Assembly (NCBI GenBank): GCA_965201085.1
Contig: CBDAVS010000010.1
Span: forward strand, 1-64,000
Reading direction: 5' to 3'
DNA: 64,000 bases
Source of the DNA: JAPOUP01 sp965201085
Lineage (GTDB): Bacteria; Pseudomonadota; Alphaproteobacteria; Rhodobacterales; Rhodobacteraceae
This document shows positions 26,257-36,291 of this stretch, one piece after another. The notes beneath the pieces are model-generated. The model was not told the DNA's origin and made no database searches. It was given only the letters and a program-made list of their open reading frames with translations. Every line of letters begins with the position of its first letter. Positions within the stretch are counted from its first letter, which is position 1. Made by a program: the position numbers and the translations under genes.

Positions 26257-27308
26257 ACGGGCCGGTCGTCGAACTGCAGGGGGTATGGAAAGTATTCGGG
26301 GAACGGGCGACGGAAGCTATGTCTGCGATCCGGTCCGACGGTCTGAGCAAAGCCGAGGTCCTGGAACACTATGGCGCTGTCGTCGGTGTTCGGGATGCGA
26401 GTTTTTCGGTCGGTGAGGGCGAGATCTTCTGCCTGATGGGTCTGTCGGGGTCGGGAAAATCGACTCTCGTGCGCCATATCAACAGATTGATCGAACCTTC
26501 GGCTGGTGCCATCAGGATTCTCGGGGAGGATATTGGTGCGATGGCGGCCGACCAGCTCCGGGCACTTCGGAGCACGAAGATTGGCATGGTCTTCCAGAAC
26601 ATGGCGCTCCTGCCCCATCGGTCGGTGCGCGACAATATCGCGTTCGGGCTTGAACTAAGGGGTATGGACGCCTTTCGCCGTGCGCAGGTCGCCAACCGCA
26701 CTCTCGAAACCGTATCGCTTCACGGCTATGGCGACAGGCTGCCATCGGAGCTTTCGGGCGGGATGCAGCAGCGTGTCGGGCTGGCGAGAGCGCTTGCCGC
26801 CGATCCCGAAATCCTGTTGATGGATGAACCGTTTTCAGCGCTTGATCCCCTGATCCGCCGCAACCTCCAGGATGAGTTTCTGAGTCTGTCGGACAATATG
26901 AGGAAGACCACTGTATTCATCACGCACGATCTGGACGAAGCGATCCGCATGGGCGACAGGATCGGAATCATGAAGGATGGTGAGATCGTGCAGATTGGAA
27001 CGGCGGAGGATATCGTAACGTCTCCGGCGGATGGCTATGTAGCTGATTTTGTGGCTGGAATTTCCCGATTGAAGCTGGTTTCCGCAGCCAAGATCATGGT
27101 CCCGCTTAAGGAATTCGTGGCGAAGAACGGACCTCTCGATCTAGTGGAGGCGCATCCCGTCGCCTGCCCTGAAGATGATCTCGACACTCTTGTCGAACTG
27201 AGCACCCATACCGAACGACCGGTTCTGATCAAGACGGAGAACGCGATCCTCGGTGTGGTTGACAAGACGACGCTTTTACACGGTCTGCAGGGGAGCGCCA
27301 CAGCATGA
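26253..27308 (+). CDS. proV: Glycine betaine/proline-type ABC transporter, ATP-binding protein
   Basis: 351 residues, starting at GTG inside the end of the preceding gene. Walker A is LMGLSGSGKSTLVRHINR, the ABC signature is LSGGMQQRVGLARALA and Walker B is ILLMDEPFSALDPL. The long insert after the start with DGLSKAEVLEHYGAVVGV is characteristic of ProV/OpuAA proteins, and the C-terminal part has a CBS-like tail. It energises uptake of betaine-type quaternary ammonium osmolytes together with the two following genes; the exact ligand is inferred from the family. Confidence 0.9.
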   Translation: MNGPVVELQGVWKVFGERATEAMSAIRSDGLSKAEVLEHYGAVVGVRDASFSVGEGEIFCLMGLSGSGKSTLVRHINRLIEPSAGAIRILGEDIGAMAADQLRALRSTKIGMVFQNMALLPHRSVRDNIAFGLELRGMDAFRRAQVANRTLETVSLHGYGDRLPSELSGGMQQRVGLARALAADPEILLMDEPFSALDPLIRRNLQDEFLSLSDNMRKTTVFITHDLDEAIRMGDRIGIMKDGEIVQIGTAEDIVTSPADGYVADFVAGISRLKLVSAAKIMVPLKEFVAKNGPLDLVEAHPVACPEDDLDTLVELSTHTERPVLIKTENAILGVVDKTTLLHGLQGSATA

Positions 27309-29119
27309 GCCTGTCCCCGGTCCCGATATCCTCCGCCGACACACGCGATACCTCGGTCCATGCATTCACCGTGAGCGGAACGCAGTATTACGAGTCCATC
27401 TTCGAGAAGATCGAGAAGAACGCGCTCCCGCGCTGGCACATCAACCCTTGGGCGCTGACCGTGCCCTGGTTCTGGGCCGGTCTGCGGGGCGTATGGCTGG
27501 TGTTCTGGATCGCCCTGGCGGTCGACCTTCTGGGCATCGTCTGCCTGATGCAGGTGGTCAAGTTCAGCCCGCTTCTTGCCGAGGCGCAGGCCAATGCGGC
27601 CGACAACGTCACATTGGTCGAGCGTTACTCGCGGTGGATTCGCAATTTCGGCACCGTTGGGGTGGTCCTCCTGGTGACCGGTCGGCTGTGGATCGCAAGC
27701 AGTGCGAATCGGATGTATTATCGACAGTATTCGCGCTGGCGCATCGACACGAAAGTCGCAAACGGAGTCGAAACAAGGCGCCTGCTGCTTGCCGGTCTGA
27801 TTCTTCTGATCGTAGCGCCGCTGACCATCTATCGAGCGACGCAGCAGCGCCTGGACGAGCGTGCTTGCCTGAACCTGATCCGTGCCGCCGAGGCGACCGA
27901 CGCGTTGCTGCTGGGCTTCGGAATCGACGATGCCACGCGCCTGACCGAGATTCTGCAGGCCGAATATGACGGATTCTCCGATGAGTTTGAAGGATTGGAC
28001 GCGGTTCAGGACCGGACAGCGGACCAGAATTCCCGCCGAGCCGAACTGCGCAAGCTGCTTCGGGATACCGGACGTGACCTGGATACGGTCCGGACCGCGG
28101 TGAACGTCGGCGCGCGTCAGAAGTTCGACTGCTGGTTCATCGATGATTTTCCGACCCTGGCGCGGATGGACCCTCCGGAAGATGTGGTCTATCGCCGGAC
28201 GCCCGATGAGGAAGCCATCGCCGCCGGACGCGAGGGCGCCACCAAGGTCGTTCGGTTGGTCAAGGATCCGGTCGAAGGGCGAAAGGTCAATATCTTCACC
28301 TATTCGGCGGAATCGATCGACATCTCCATCAACTATCTGCGCGCCAGTTTCGCGGGCATTTTCGATGCCATGACCAATGTCCTCAGGCAGTCACTGATCC
28401 GTGTCGAGGTCCTGTTCATGCAGACCCCCTGGCCAGTCATTTCCTTCCTTTTTCTGGCTCTGGCCTGGCGGTATACCGGGAGGGCGACGACCATATTCGT
28501 CGGGGGATGCCTTGCTTTCCTCGCGGCTTTCGAGCTATGGCAGGTCGCCATGCAGACCATGGCTCTGGTTGTCGTCTCGACCGCGCTGTGCATATTGGTG
28601 GGACTGCCGGTTGGCATCTGGATGGCAAAGAACAAATGGGCCAGATGGATCACCGAGCCCGTTCTGGATGTGATGCAGACAATACCTTCACTGAGCTATC
28701 TCGTGCCCGCTGTGGCTTTTTTCGGGATTTCCCAGCCACCGGCGGTACTGGCCACGGTGGTTTTCGCGATGCCGCCGATGATCAAGCTGACCGCGCTGGG
28801 CATCCTGCAGGTTCCCGAAAGCACTAAGGAAGCCGGGCTGGCCTTTGGCGCTTCGGACCGCCAGCTATTGATGAAGGTTGAACTGCCGATGGCCATACCA
28901 TCGATCATGGCGGGACTGAACCAGACCATCATGCTTGCGCTTAGCATGGCGACGATCTCGGCCTTCATCGGGGCCGAGGGTCTCGGCGCCATCGTCACCG
29001 CCTCACTGGGCGACGCCCAGGCGGGCAAGGGGCTTCTTGCGGGGATCGCCATTGCGCTTGTCGCGATGATGATTGACCGTATTCTGAAGGGGATCCGGGC
29101 TTCGTTCAGCCGGATCTGA
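27305..29119 (+). CDS. proW: Glycine betaine-type ABC transporter permease with a large N-terminal extension
   Basis: 604 residues, overlapping proV by ATGA. The C-terminal 260 or so residues form a MetI-like permease: VGLPVGIWMAKNKWARWITE, the coupling-loop region GILQVPESTKEAGLAFGASD and LNQTIMLALSMATISAFIGA. The N-terminal 350 residues are unusual. They include three or so hydrophobic segments (for example near residues 55-80 and 150-180), then a soluble, probably periplasmic stretch with TADQNSRRAELRKLLRDTGRD. Extended ProW forms exist in marine Alphaproteobacteria. A sensing or gating role for the extension is possible but inferred. Confidence 0.85.
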   Translation: MSLSPVPISSADTRDTSVHAFTVSGTQYYESIFEKIEKNALPRWHINPWALTVPWFWAGLRGVWLVFWIALAVDLLGIVCLMQVVKFSPLLAEAQANAADNVTLVERYSRWIRNFGTVGVVLLVTGRLWIASSANRMYYRQYSRWRIDTKVANGVETRRLLLAGLILLIVAPLTIYRATQQRLDERACLNLIRAAEATDALLLGFGIDDATRLTEILQAEYDGFSDEFEGLDAVQDRTADQNSRRAELRKLLRDTGRDLDTVRTAVNVGARQKFDCWFIDDFPTLARMDPPEDVVYRRTPDEEAIAAGREGATKVVRLVKDPVEGRKVNIFTYSAESIDISINYLRASFAGIFDAMTNVLRQSLIRVEVLFMQTPWPVISFLFLALAWRYTGRATTIFVGGCLAFLAAFELWQVAMQTMALVVVSTALCILVGLPVGIWMAKNKWARWITEPVLDVMQTIPSLSYLVPAVAFFGISQPPAVLATVVFAMPPMIKLTALGILQVPESTKEAGLAFGASDRQLLMKVELPMAIPSIMAGLNQTIMLALSMATISAFIGAEGLGAIVTASLGDAQAGKGLLAGIAIALVAMMIDRILKGIRASFSRI

Positions 29120-29150
29120 ATCCAACCATATCCAATAGGGAGATCAATCG

Positions 29151-30104
29151 ATGAAACATCTATTCGGAGCGACCGTGATCGGCACAGCGCTGGTGGTGGG
29201 GTCCGTCGCCTCCGCACAGGAGAAAGTGTCCATCGCCGAACCCAGCTGGAACGGTGCCCGCGCCATCGCGCATGTGATGACCGCGATCATCAACGGTCCT
29301 CTGGGTTCGGAAGCGGAGGTGCTGATCGGCATGAACCAGCAGCCCGTGATCTACGCGGGCATGGACAAAGGCGATGGTTCGGTCGATGTGCATCCGGATA
29401 TGTGGATGCCGAACTGGCAATCCGCTTGGGACGAATATGTGGTTGACAAGCAGACTGTCGATCACAACAGCCCTTACAAGGGTACATCGAACCTCTATGT
29501 TCCGACCTATATGGCCGACAAGGTCGGGTCCATCGAGGATCTCAGGAATCCCGAAGTCGCCGCCATGTTCGACACCGATGGCGACGGTCTTGGCGAATAC
29601 TGGGCCGGCGACGTGACCTGGGCTTCGACCAAGCGCTGGCAGATCAAGTTCAAGTCCTACGGTCTCGATGGCCTTTGGGAGCCGAATATCGTCTCCGCCG
29701 ATACGTTCAAGGCGGGTCTCGCCGCGGCCTATGCGTCATCGAAGCCGCAGATGTTCTATCATTGGACTCCGGAAGCATTGCACGTTCAGTATGATCTGAC
29801 GGTTGTTGGTGAGCCGTCGCGCTTCGAAGGGTGCGAGGACGTTGACCTCGATGCCGAGAACTGGCTGGAAGTCTCTCACTTCGAATGTGTCATCGCCTCG
29901 AACGACATCTTCATCGCCTTTTCGAAATCGCTGTGGGACCGCAATCCAGCCGCGGCCCAGATGCTGAAAAACGTCCAGTTGACCGGCGATGAGGTCAATG
30001 CCTGGATCGTTGAGATGTTCGAGAACAAACGCGATCCGCAGGAAGTCGCTGAGCAGTGGATTGCCGACAATGCCGACACCGTGAACGCCTGGATCGGCGC
30101 CTGA
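29151..30104 (+). CDS. proX: Glycine betaine-type substrate-binding protein
   Basis: 317 residues with a signal peptide cleaved near SVASAQEK. It is an OpuAC-type periplasmic binding protein: several Trp and Tyr residues (DVHPDMWMPNWQSAWDEYVV and YWAGDVTWASTKRWQIKF) could form the aromatic box that holds quaternary ammonium groups. It follows proW after 31 bp with GGGAG before the ATG. It delivers betaine or a related osmolyte to the permease. The decayed IS30 copy begins about 100 bp after its stop, so nothing further belongs to this operon. Confidence 0.88.
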   Translation: MKHLFGATVIGTALVVGSVASAQEKVSIAEPSWNGARAIAHVMTAIINGPLGSEAEVLIGMNQQPVIYAGMDKGDGSVDVHPDMWMPNWQSAWDEYVVDKQTVDHNSPYKGTSNLYVPTYMADKVGSIEDLRNPEVAAMFDTDGDGLGEYWAGDVTWASTKRWQIKFKSYGLDGLWEPNIVSADTFKAGLAAAYASSKPQMFYHWTPEALHVQYDLTVVGEPSRFEGCEDVDLDAENWLEVSHFECVIASNDIFIAFSKSLWDRNPAAAQMLKNVQLTGDEVNAWIVEMFENKRDPQEVAEQWIADNADTVNAWIGA

Positions 30105-30206
30105 CGGTTTACGATGCCCGGGAGCGTCGAAGCCGCGGCGGTCCCGGGTGTTACCGTCCACACGGCGCCCGGGATTCCGGTGAAGATGGGTCTGCGAAGC
30201 CTGTAT

Positions 30207-31475
30207 TCCCGTCCGGGACAAAGCTGCACCAGGGACGTTCCTTGATCCCCCGGCGGCGGGCCGGGGTTGAGGGATTTTTCCGGCCGGGGCCCCGGATTCC
30301 ACGCGGAATGCGGCGGCTGTCCGTACGGACCGGAGCCCCGGACGGGCGCGCCGGAACGTCTCCTGTCCCCCGCCGTCCGACGGGTCGGACCGCTTCAGGG
30401 AGGCCGTGCCCGGGCGAAAGCCTCCGCAGGCGTCAGGTAGCCGAGGACCTTCCCGGGACGTGCGTTCAGGATGTCCTGGACCTCCTTCACACGGGCGTCC
30501 GTGACCTGGCGGAAACCGGTCCCCTTCGGCAGGTACCGGGGCGGCGGACCGTCGGTATGCCCGTTCAGGCCCCGCTCCCACGGGTGGTGGGGCGTCGGGA
30601 GGAGGAAGCCGGCCCCGGGCGCCTTCGCCACCTTCGCGCGCTCCGCGAACTCCCTGCCGCTGTCCACCGTGACCGTGTGGACCCCGGCGCCGGGTCCCTC
30701 GGCAGGTCGGTCATCGCCTTTCCGACAGCCTCCGCCCTCTTTCCGTCAACCCGCCGGACAGGCGTGAATTCCGGGCATCCGTCAACGGGCGGCACCGCCG
30801 CCCCGCCATGTCCCCCGCCGATCACCGTGTCGGCCTCCCGGTCGCCGGTCCGCGCCTTGTCCCAGACGGTCTCCGGACGTTCCGGGATGTCCCGCCGGCC
30901 CGGTATGTGGCCCCGGCCCGCGTGGCGGCCACCCTGCCGGTTCGGTTTCCTTCCCCGCCGGCGCAGGTGCGTCAACGGACTTCCGCCGCCCGCGGTCGGC
31001 CCGGATGCGGTCGTATATCCGCTGACGGCCCGCCATCCCCGGATCTTCCGGCCGGAGGCGACCGGCGATCCGCTCCGGGCTCCGGCCCTCCCCGGCTTCG
31101 CCACGACCGACGACCGGCGCTCCCCGGTGAGCTTCCCCGGCACCGACGACGCATCACTCCGCCGCTCGGTGGCTTTCCCCTGCGCCTGTCTGCGCCTGTA
31201 TCCCCGACCGCCGCCGCCGCGACGGATCTCCCGCGATATCGTGGACGGGGCACGCCCAGGCCACCGCGCGATGGCCCCGTTCGAAAGCCCGCTTTTCCCC
31301 GTGGCGAAAATCCGGCATCTCCCGTCGAAGGCCGGATGGCGGTAGCCCCCGGGCATGACGCTCTCCCATTGTTAACACAGGGACTGTCGCCGCTATCCGG
31401 CCGATCCGCGATATGCCGCGCCCCCGGCGCGGCTTCCCACCACCTAAGGTGTTGCACTTCAGGCTGGCACGGGGG
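30207..31475 (-). mobile_element. IS30-family insertion sequence, copy 2 (decayed)
   Basis: A minus-strand relative of copy 1. The outer end near 31475, reverse-complemented, reads GCCAGCCTGAAGTGCAACACC; the inner end near 30207-30230 is more diverged (GTCCGGGACAAAGCTGCACC). The leader in front of the transposase (GATAGCGGCGACAGTCCCTG) is almost the same as in copy 1. Exact ends and target duplication cannot be fixed because the right repeat has decayed. It separates the betaine operon from cobM. Confidence 0.75.
30395..31356 (-). pseudogene. IS30-family transposase, frameshifted
   Basis: It starts MPGGYRHPAFDGRCRIFATG like copy 1. A frameshift follows TGERRSSVVAKPG; the family frame returns by RGRKPNRQGGRHAGRG and DREADTVIGG. 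Another shift after AMTDLPRDPA moves the last third to a second frame reading MDSGREFAERAKVAKAPG and PHHPWERGLNGHTDGPPPR. As in copy 1, Gly occupies the position of the catalytic Glu. It cannot make an active protein. Confidence 0.8.
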
Positions 31476-31520
31476 ATCGTAGAACCGGCGGTGTGGCATC
31501 GTTTTTTGAAGTGCGGTCGA

Positions 31521-32294
31521 TCAGCTCCCGGATCGAGGTCTGGGGCGCAGTACATGAGGTATCGAAGGATCATAAAGTGCGCTGTCGCTGAACCCTGGCA
31601 CGTCACCGATAGCAGGACCTACGAGGATCAGAGCGGTTCGTGTGATCTTTTCTGCCCGGACGCGAGCGTGGATGTCCCGCAGGGTTCCCCAAAGAACGAT
31701 CTGGTCCGGCCAACTGACGCGATGCGCGACCACAACTGGACAGTCAGGACCGTAATGAGGCGATAGCTTTCGCACAATGTCACGAAGCGCCCGAATCCCG
31801 AGATGGATGGCAAGGGTCGCACCGGTTCTGGCGAAATTCTCCAGCGTCTCACCCGGAGGCATGGAGGTGGATTTCATGGAAACGCGTGTCAGCACCAGTG
31901 ACTGCGCGATTTCGGGCATCGTGAGTTCCTGACCCAACGCCGCCGCCGTGGCGGCATAGGCGGGAACGCCTGGTATGATTCGGTAGGGAATGCCGTCCGC
32001 TTTCAACAGGCGGATCTGTTCGGCGATGGCGCCATAGAGCGACGGATCGCCTGAATGCACCCGCGCCACATCCTGGTCTCGCCGATGCGCCGAGAGAATT
32101 TCCGCATGGGTCTCATCCAGCGTCATGGAGGCCGTGTCGAGCACGCGTGCGCCAACCGGAGCACGCGCCACGACTTCCGCAGGTACCAGGGATCCCGCAT
32201 ACAGACAGACCGGGCAGGCCGAAATCACACGGGCCGCTTTCAGAGTCAGCAGTTCAGGATCACCCGGTCCCGCGCCTATGAAATGAACCGTCAT
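31521..32294 (-). CDS. cobM: Precorrin-4 C11-methyltransferase
   Basis: 257 residues, normal for CobM/CbiF. It adds the C-11 methyl group from S-adenosylmethionine during corrin ring synthesis. The N-terminal SAM-binding turn MTVHFIGAGPGDPELLTLKA, the block VARVHSGDPSLYGAIAEQI and VPAYAATAAALGQELTMPEI are family signatures. It is the last gene of the minus-strand cobalamin run but is separated from cbiG-cobJ by 258 bp, so it may have its own promoter. Decayed IS30 copy 2 lies 45 bp beyond the stop. Confidence 0.95.
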   Translation of the reverse strand: MTVHFIGAGPGDPELLTLKAARVISACPVCLYAGSLVPAEVVARAPVGARVLDTASMTLDETHAEILSAHRRDQDVARVHSGDPSLYGAIAEQIRLLKADGIPYRIIPGVPAYAATAAALGQELTMPEIAQSLVLTRVSMKSTSMPPGETLENFARTGATLAIHLGIRALRDIVRKLSPHYGPDCPVVVAHRVSWPDQIVLWGTLRDIHARVRAEKITRTALILVGPAIGDVPGFSDSALYDPSIPHVLRPRPRSGS

Positions 32295-32552
32295 GACAGC
32301 CTGACCTTCATGACGAACGCGGTCGAAACCGGTCTGCGCGCCAAATGGGCATGGTTACGTCCATGGTAACGCCCATGACGCGGGTTATACCGTGCACGGG
32401 AAGCGAAATCCCCGGACTCCATACCGCGCCGGAATGAGAGACTTTCGCCTATATCGCGTTTCGGGACCGGCGAACGTTGGAATGCCCGAACACTCCCTTC
32501 TCTCCGCCGGTCTTCCTGAATGGCGAGTGTGTTCGCGGCCTGCCGTCGCGGA
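32295..32552. other. Intergenic region between cbiG-cobJ and cobM
   Basis: 258 bp, unusual in an otherwise overlapping gene run. Short inverted sequence GGTTACGTCCATGGTAAC (32352-32369) forms a small hairpin; no riboswitch core and no convincing gene are seen. It probably contains a promoter for cobM. Confidence 0.35.
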
Positions 32553-34388
32553 TCACCCGGCATCGGAAACCGTCGCTCTCCGGTGCTTATAGCCGCGCGG
32601 GGTATATATGCGCTGTCCATCACCAAGTGTCATGAGTCGTGTTCGCGAAGAGCCCACGATCACGAGCGTCATCATGTCGATGCCATCCACGTCAAGTTCG
32701 CGGAGCTGTCCATACGTCAGGCATTCCCCTGACCGACCGATATTGGATGCCAGCAGGACCGGACAGTCCTTGGGGCGGTGCTTCAGGAGAATGTCCCGTG
32801 CGGTGGTGAGCAGGTCGCGCCGACGCCTGGATACCGGATTGTAGAACGCGACCACGAAATCCCCTTCCGCGGCCGCACGCACGCGCCGCAGGATATCCGT
32901 GCGCGGAGTCAGAAGATCGGAAAGCGAGATGGCGCAGAAGTCGTTTCCCAACGGCGCGCCCGCACGCGCCGCCGCTGCCTGTAGCGCCGAAACCCCCGGC
33001 GCGGTGACTGTTTCGACACGTCGTGCGGCGGGCGAAAGCCCCCGGCTATCGGGCTTGCCGTCCAGCAGTTCGAAGACCAGGGCTCCCATCGCATATATGC
33101 CGGCGTCACCCGAACAGACCAACGCCACGGACTTGCCTTCAGCCGCCCGCTCCAACGCGTAAAGACATCGCTCCGTTTCGCGGCCCAGCGGAAAATCCAT
33201 TCGCCGTTTGCCTGCGGCCAAGGCCCCCAGGAGGTCGATATAGAGCCCGTAGCCCACGATAACGTCCGCTTCCGCCACCAACTGCGCCGCCTCCGGGGTA
33301 CGCCAGATGGCTTGCCCCGGCCCGATTCCCACCAACGCCAGACGACCGCGGGGCCGACCTTTGAGTTCCGTGATCGGCCGCGGAGCGATGGCGAGGGCAC
33401 ATGTGGCGTTCGCGCTTTTTACCTTTGCCCGCAGTAGAACAGCCTGCGGTCCAGCCGCTGCCAGAGCGGCGGCTTCGGCAACCCCATGGCAGCCAACCTC
33501 TGCGAACACCGTGGCCGAGGGATTGGCCAATCTCGGCGTCTCGGCCTCGAGTTCCGCCGCCGCGAACAGCCTGAGCGGTGCCGCCAGTTTGGTGGCGAGT
33601 GCGTTCACCGCCGGTTCGTCCGACTTCAGGTCGAGGGTGAAGAGTCCCGCGAGCGCACCGGTCGCCACTTCGGCCCCGGCCAGAACCTTCATCACCAGCG
33701 CTTCCAGCTCCTCAGGCGGACAGTTGCGGGAACAGCCAACACCCAGCGCGGTGCGCTGCGGATGAAAGGCCATCGCCCCCGGCTTTCCCGGTCTGAGTGT
33801 CGCCTCGATCATGACCGTATCTTCGTCAGCCGTGGAGGAATCGGCGGCGGGCAGAGTCCCGAGCCACTCCGCGCCATGCGCCTCGTCTCCATGGATCCGC
33901 GCTTTGCCGCCCGACAGGAACCGCGCCATCGTGTTCCTTGCGAGATCCGGGGTGCCCAATGTCCAGCCTGCCGGCGGTTCGTCAAGCGAAACCCCGAGCG
34001 ATACATCGCCCGCCGTTGTCACCGCCGCCCGACCGCCTAGCGCCTCCGCCACCTGCCGGGCCAGACGGTTTGCTCCCCGATGGCCACCGAGCAGCGGAAC
34101 CACGACAGCTCCGTCATCGGATACCGAAACCAGGGGCGGCTCCCTGCGTTTGTCATTCAGAAGCGGAGCGACGGCCCGGATGAGGATTCCGCTGGCGCAG
34201 ACCCCGATCACGGGAGTCCCGGAGGCGAAGAGTGAACGGGTATGATCAAGCGCATCGGGAAAGAACGCATCGGCCCTCCCCACCCGACCGTCCCGTCCGT
34301 GCAGCGGAGCGCCAAGAGCGGCGGCGACCCGTCCGGCCGTGGCTTCCCCGGAACCCGAAACCGCAAGAACAACAGGTGTCACAGCCAT
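32553..34388 (-). CDS. cobJ: Fused cobalt-precorrin-5A hydrolase (CbiG) / precorrin-3B C17-methyltransferase (CobJ)
   Basis: 611 residues. The N-terminal half is CbiG-like: FASGTPVIGVCASGILIRAV and the block VVVPLLGGHRGANRLARQVA, then the C-terminal CbiG module TALGVGCSRNCPPEELEALV. From about residue 350 a CobJ methyltransferase follows: RLALVGIGPGQAIWRTPEAA, VGYGLYIDLLGAL, LVCSGDAGIYAMGALVFEL and FVVAFYNPVSRRR. CobJ methylates C-17 with ring contraction; CbiG opens the delta-lactone in the cobalt-early route. Fusion of the two occurs in Rhodobacterales. It overlaps cobI by 10 bp. Confidence 0.93.
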   Translation of the reverse strand: MAVTPVVLAVSGSGEATAGRVAAALGAPLHGRDGRVGRADAFFPDALDHTRSLFASGTPVIGVCASGILIRAVAPLLNDKRREPPLVSVSDDGAVVVPLLGGHRGANRLARQVAEALGGRAAVTTAGDVSLGVSLDEPPAGWTLGTPDLARNTMARFLSGGKARIHGDEAHGAEWLGTLPAADSSTADEDTVMIEATLRPGKPGAMAFHPQRTALGVGCSRNCPPEELEALVMKVLAGAEVATGALAGLFTLDLKSDEPAVNALATKLAAPLRLFAAAELEAETPRLANPSATVFAEVGCHGVAEAAALAAAGPQAVLLRAKVKSANATCALAIAPRPITELKGRPRGRLALVGIGPGQAIWRTPEAAQLVAEADVIVGYGLYIDLLGALAAGKRRMDFPLGRETERCLYALERAAEGKSVALVCSGDAGIYAMGALVFELLDGKPDSRGLSPAARRVETVTAPGVSALQAAAARAGAPLGNDFCAISLSDLLTPRTDILRRVRAAAEGDFVVAFYNPVSRRRRDLLTTARDILLKHRPKDCPVLLASNIGRSGECLTYGQLRELDVDGIDMMTLVIVGSSRTRLMTLGDGQRIYTPRGYKHRRATVSDAG

Positions 34389-35098
34389 GGATCGGATCTT
34401 CCCGCGATCAGGATCATCGAAAAATAAGGCGCGGTTTCGGGAGCGTCCGTCAGTGCGCAGACATGCTCCTCGGCAAGGGTCGCGCGCGCGATATACGTGG
34501 CTTGGTCAAGCCGCCCGAGCCGCTCGATCACGGTTCTGACTTTCGAGAGGTGCCGTCCCACTTTCAGCACGGCAGCGCAGTCCGCGTCTTCAATCCGACG
34601 GGCAAGTTCGTGATCCGGCAGTGTTGCCGGAATGACCGTCAGCTGCCCGTCCCGCGACGCCAGCGGAATCTCCGCCCTTGCGGCGCAGGCGGTTAGCGAA
34701 GTCACGCCCGGAACGACTTCGACGTTGAAACGGTCAGCAAGACGGGCGTGGATATACATGAACGAGCCATAGAGAAAAGGATCACCTTCGCAGAGGCATG
34801 CCACGTCATCACCGCATGAAAGCGCTTCGGCGATTTCGGCGGCACCCCTGTCGTAAGCCGCCTGCGCCGGTTCGCGCGCCGTTGTCATCGGCACATCGAT
34901 CACGATTTCCCTCACATGCGTTGGTATCAGGTCGGAGGCGATGCCCCGCGCGAAGCTTGTTCCCCCGGCAAGAGTTGGATAGGCAATGACGGTTGCGGCT
35001 TCGATCAACGCCGCCGCCCTGCGCGTGATCAGGCCGGGATCGCCGGGCCCCAGTCCGATGCCAAAAAGCGTGCCATTCATCGCTTCATCAGGTTCCAC
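34379..35098 (-). CDS. cobI: Precorrin-2 C20-methyltransferase
   Basis: 239 residues, typical CobI/CbiL length. It methylates C-20 of precorrin-2. Family features are TLFGIGLGPGDPGLITRRAA (SAM loop), DDVACLCEGDPFLYGSFMYI and VEVVPGVTSLTACAARAEIP. The gene overlaps cobL at its start (35077-35098) and cobJ at its end, indicating one tightly coupled operon running cobH, cobL, cobI, cbiG-cobJ. Confidence 0.95.
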   Translation of the reverse strand: MEPDEAMNGTLFGIGLGPGDPGLITRRAAALIEAATVIAYPTLAGGTSFARGIASDLIPTHVREIVIDVPMTTAREPAQAAYDRGAAEIAEALSCGDDVACLCEGDPFLYGSFMYIHARLADRFNVEVVPGVTSLTACAARAEIPLASRDGQLTVIPATLPDHELARRIEDADCAAVLKVGRHLSKVRTVIERLGRLDQATYIARATLAEEHVCALTDAPETAPYFSMILIAGRSDPWL

Positions 35099-36291
35099 TG
35101 CGTCACAGGCATGAACGGACGCCAGCCGTTTATGTTGCCCACCGGAGAAACGCGGCTGATGGCCATCCTGATGAGTTGTCCTCCATGGATGCCGTGGAGT
35201 TCCATCAACCGGGCTTCAGCTTCGAGCGTGACCGCATTGGCGACAAGCCTTCCGAGGGGGCGAAGCGCCTCCCAGGCTCTGTCAAATACGTCAGCCGTCA
35301 GCCCACCGCCGATAAACACCGCGTCGGGCGGGGCCAGCCCGCGCAGCGCCATGGGCGCTTTGCCATCGACAAGCTGGAGTTTGGGCGTTCCCAATGCCGC
35401 GGCGTTTCTGGCCGCGATGGCGCGGCGTCCAGCGTTGGGGTCGATACCCACCGCCTGAGCCTCCTTTGCCGCGCGCATCCACTCTATCGCGACCGATCCG
35501 CAGCCTGTGCCGATGTCCCACAGAAGCGCACCGGGCATTGGCATCAGCTTCGCCAGGGTAACGGCGCGGACCTCCTGCTTGGTCATCACGCCGTCGTGTT
35601 CGAATGCATCGTCCGGCAAGCCCGCGATGCGTTGAAGAACGGTGGCGTTCCGTGCGGCTACGCACCGTATTGCGAGGGTATTGAATGCGGGAACACCATG
35701 CGTCCATTCGGAAGCGATCCCTTCGAAGCGCCGTTCTTCCTTGCCTCCCATTGAAGTGAGCGCCGTCATCACCGAGTCGCCGAAGCCGCGGTCAGTCAGG
35801 AGACGGGCGATCCGGGTAGGTGTGTACTCGCCGGTTGTCAGTATCAGAAGCCGCTGGTCTGGCTGAATGAACGGGATCATCTGCTCGACCGGACGACCGT
35901 GTACCGTCAGGGTCTCCACATCCGCCAGACTCCATCCCATCCGGGCCGAGGCAAGCTGGAATGCCGAAAGCTGCGGGTGATAGGTGATCTGCTCGGGCGG
36001 TATGACGCGCCCGATGCGAGCTCCGACGGAATACCAGAGCGGGTCACCGGTGGCGAGAACCACAACCCGCTTTCCCCGGTATGATCTGAGTCGGTCGATC
36101 AGCGCGTCAAACGGTGACGGCCAGGCGATGCGTTCGGCGGAGACGGACTCTGAAAGCCCGTGATGGCGTTCGCCGCCGACGATGATCTCGGCTGCCTCGA
36201 CCACCGCCCTGGCAACGGGGCCAAGACCCTGCAATCCATCCTCTCCGATGCCTACGATATGCAGCCAGCGATCATTCATTGCGGTATCCAT
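35077..36291 (-). CDS. cobL: Precorrin-6Y C5,15-methyltransferase (decarboxylating)
   Basis: 404 residues, the fused CbiE-CbiT form. The N-terminal CbiE-like part has HIVGIGEDGLQGLGPVARAV and RVVVLATGDPLWYSVGARIG. The C-terminal CbiT-like part has the class I SAM motif ALLWDIGTGCGSVAIEWMRA and PDAVFIGGGLTADVFDRAWE. It methylates C-5 and C-15 and removes the acetate carboxyl at C-12. It overlaps both neighbours by about 20 bp. Confidence 0.95.
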   Translation of the reverse strand: MDTAMNDRWLHIVGIGEDGLQGLGPVARAVVEAAEIIVGGERHHGLSESVSAERIAWPSPFDALIDRLRSYRGKRVVVLATGDPLWYSVGARIGRVIPPEQITYHPQLSAFQLASARMGWSLADVETLTVHGRPVEQMIPFIQPDQRLLILTTGEYTPTRIARLLTDRGFGDSVMTALTSMGGKEERRFEGIASEWTHGVPAFNTLAIRCVAARNATVLQRIAGLPDDAFEHDGVMTKQEVRAVTLAKLMPMPGALLWDIGTGCGSVAIEWMRAAKEAQAVGIDPNAGRRAIAARNAAALGTPKLQLVDGKAPMALRGLAPPDAVFIGGGLTADVFDRAWEALRPLGRLVANAVTLEAEARLMELHGIHGGQLIRMAISRVSPVGNINGWRPFMPVTQWNLMKR

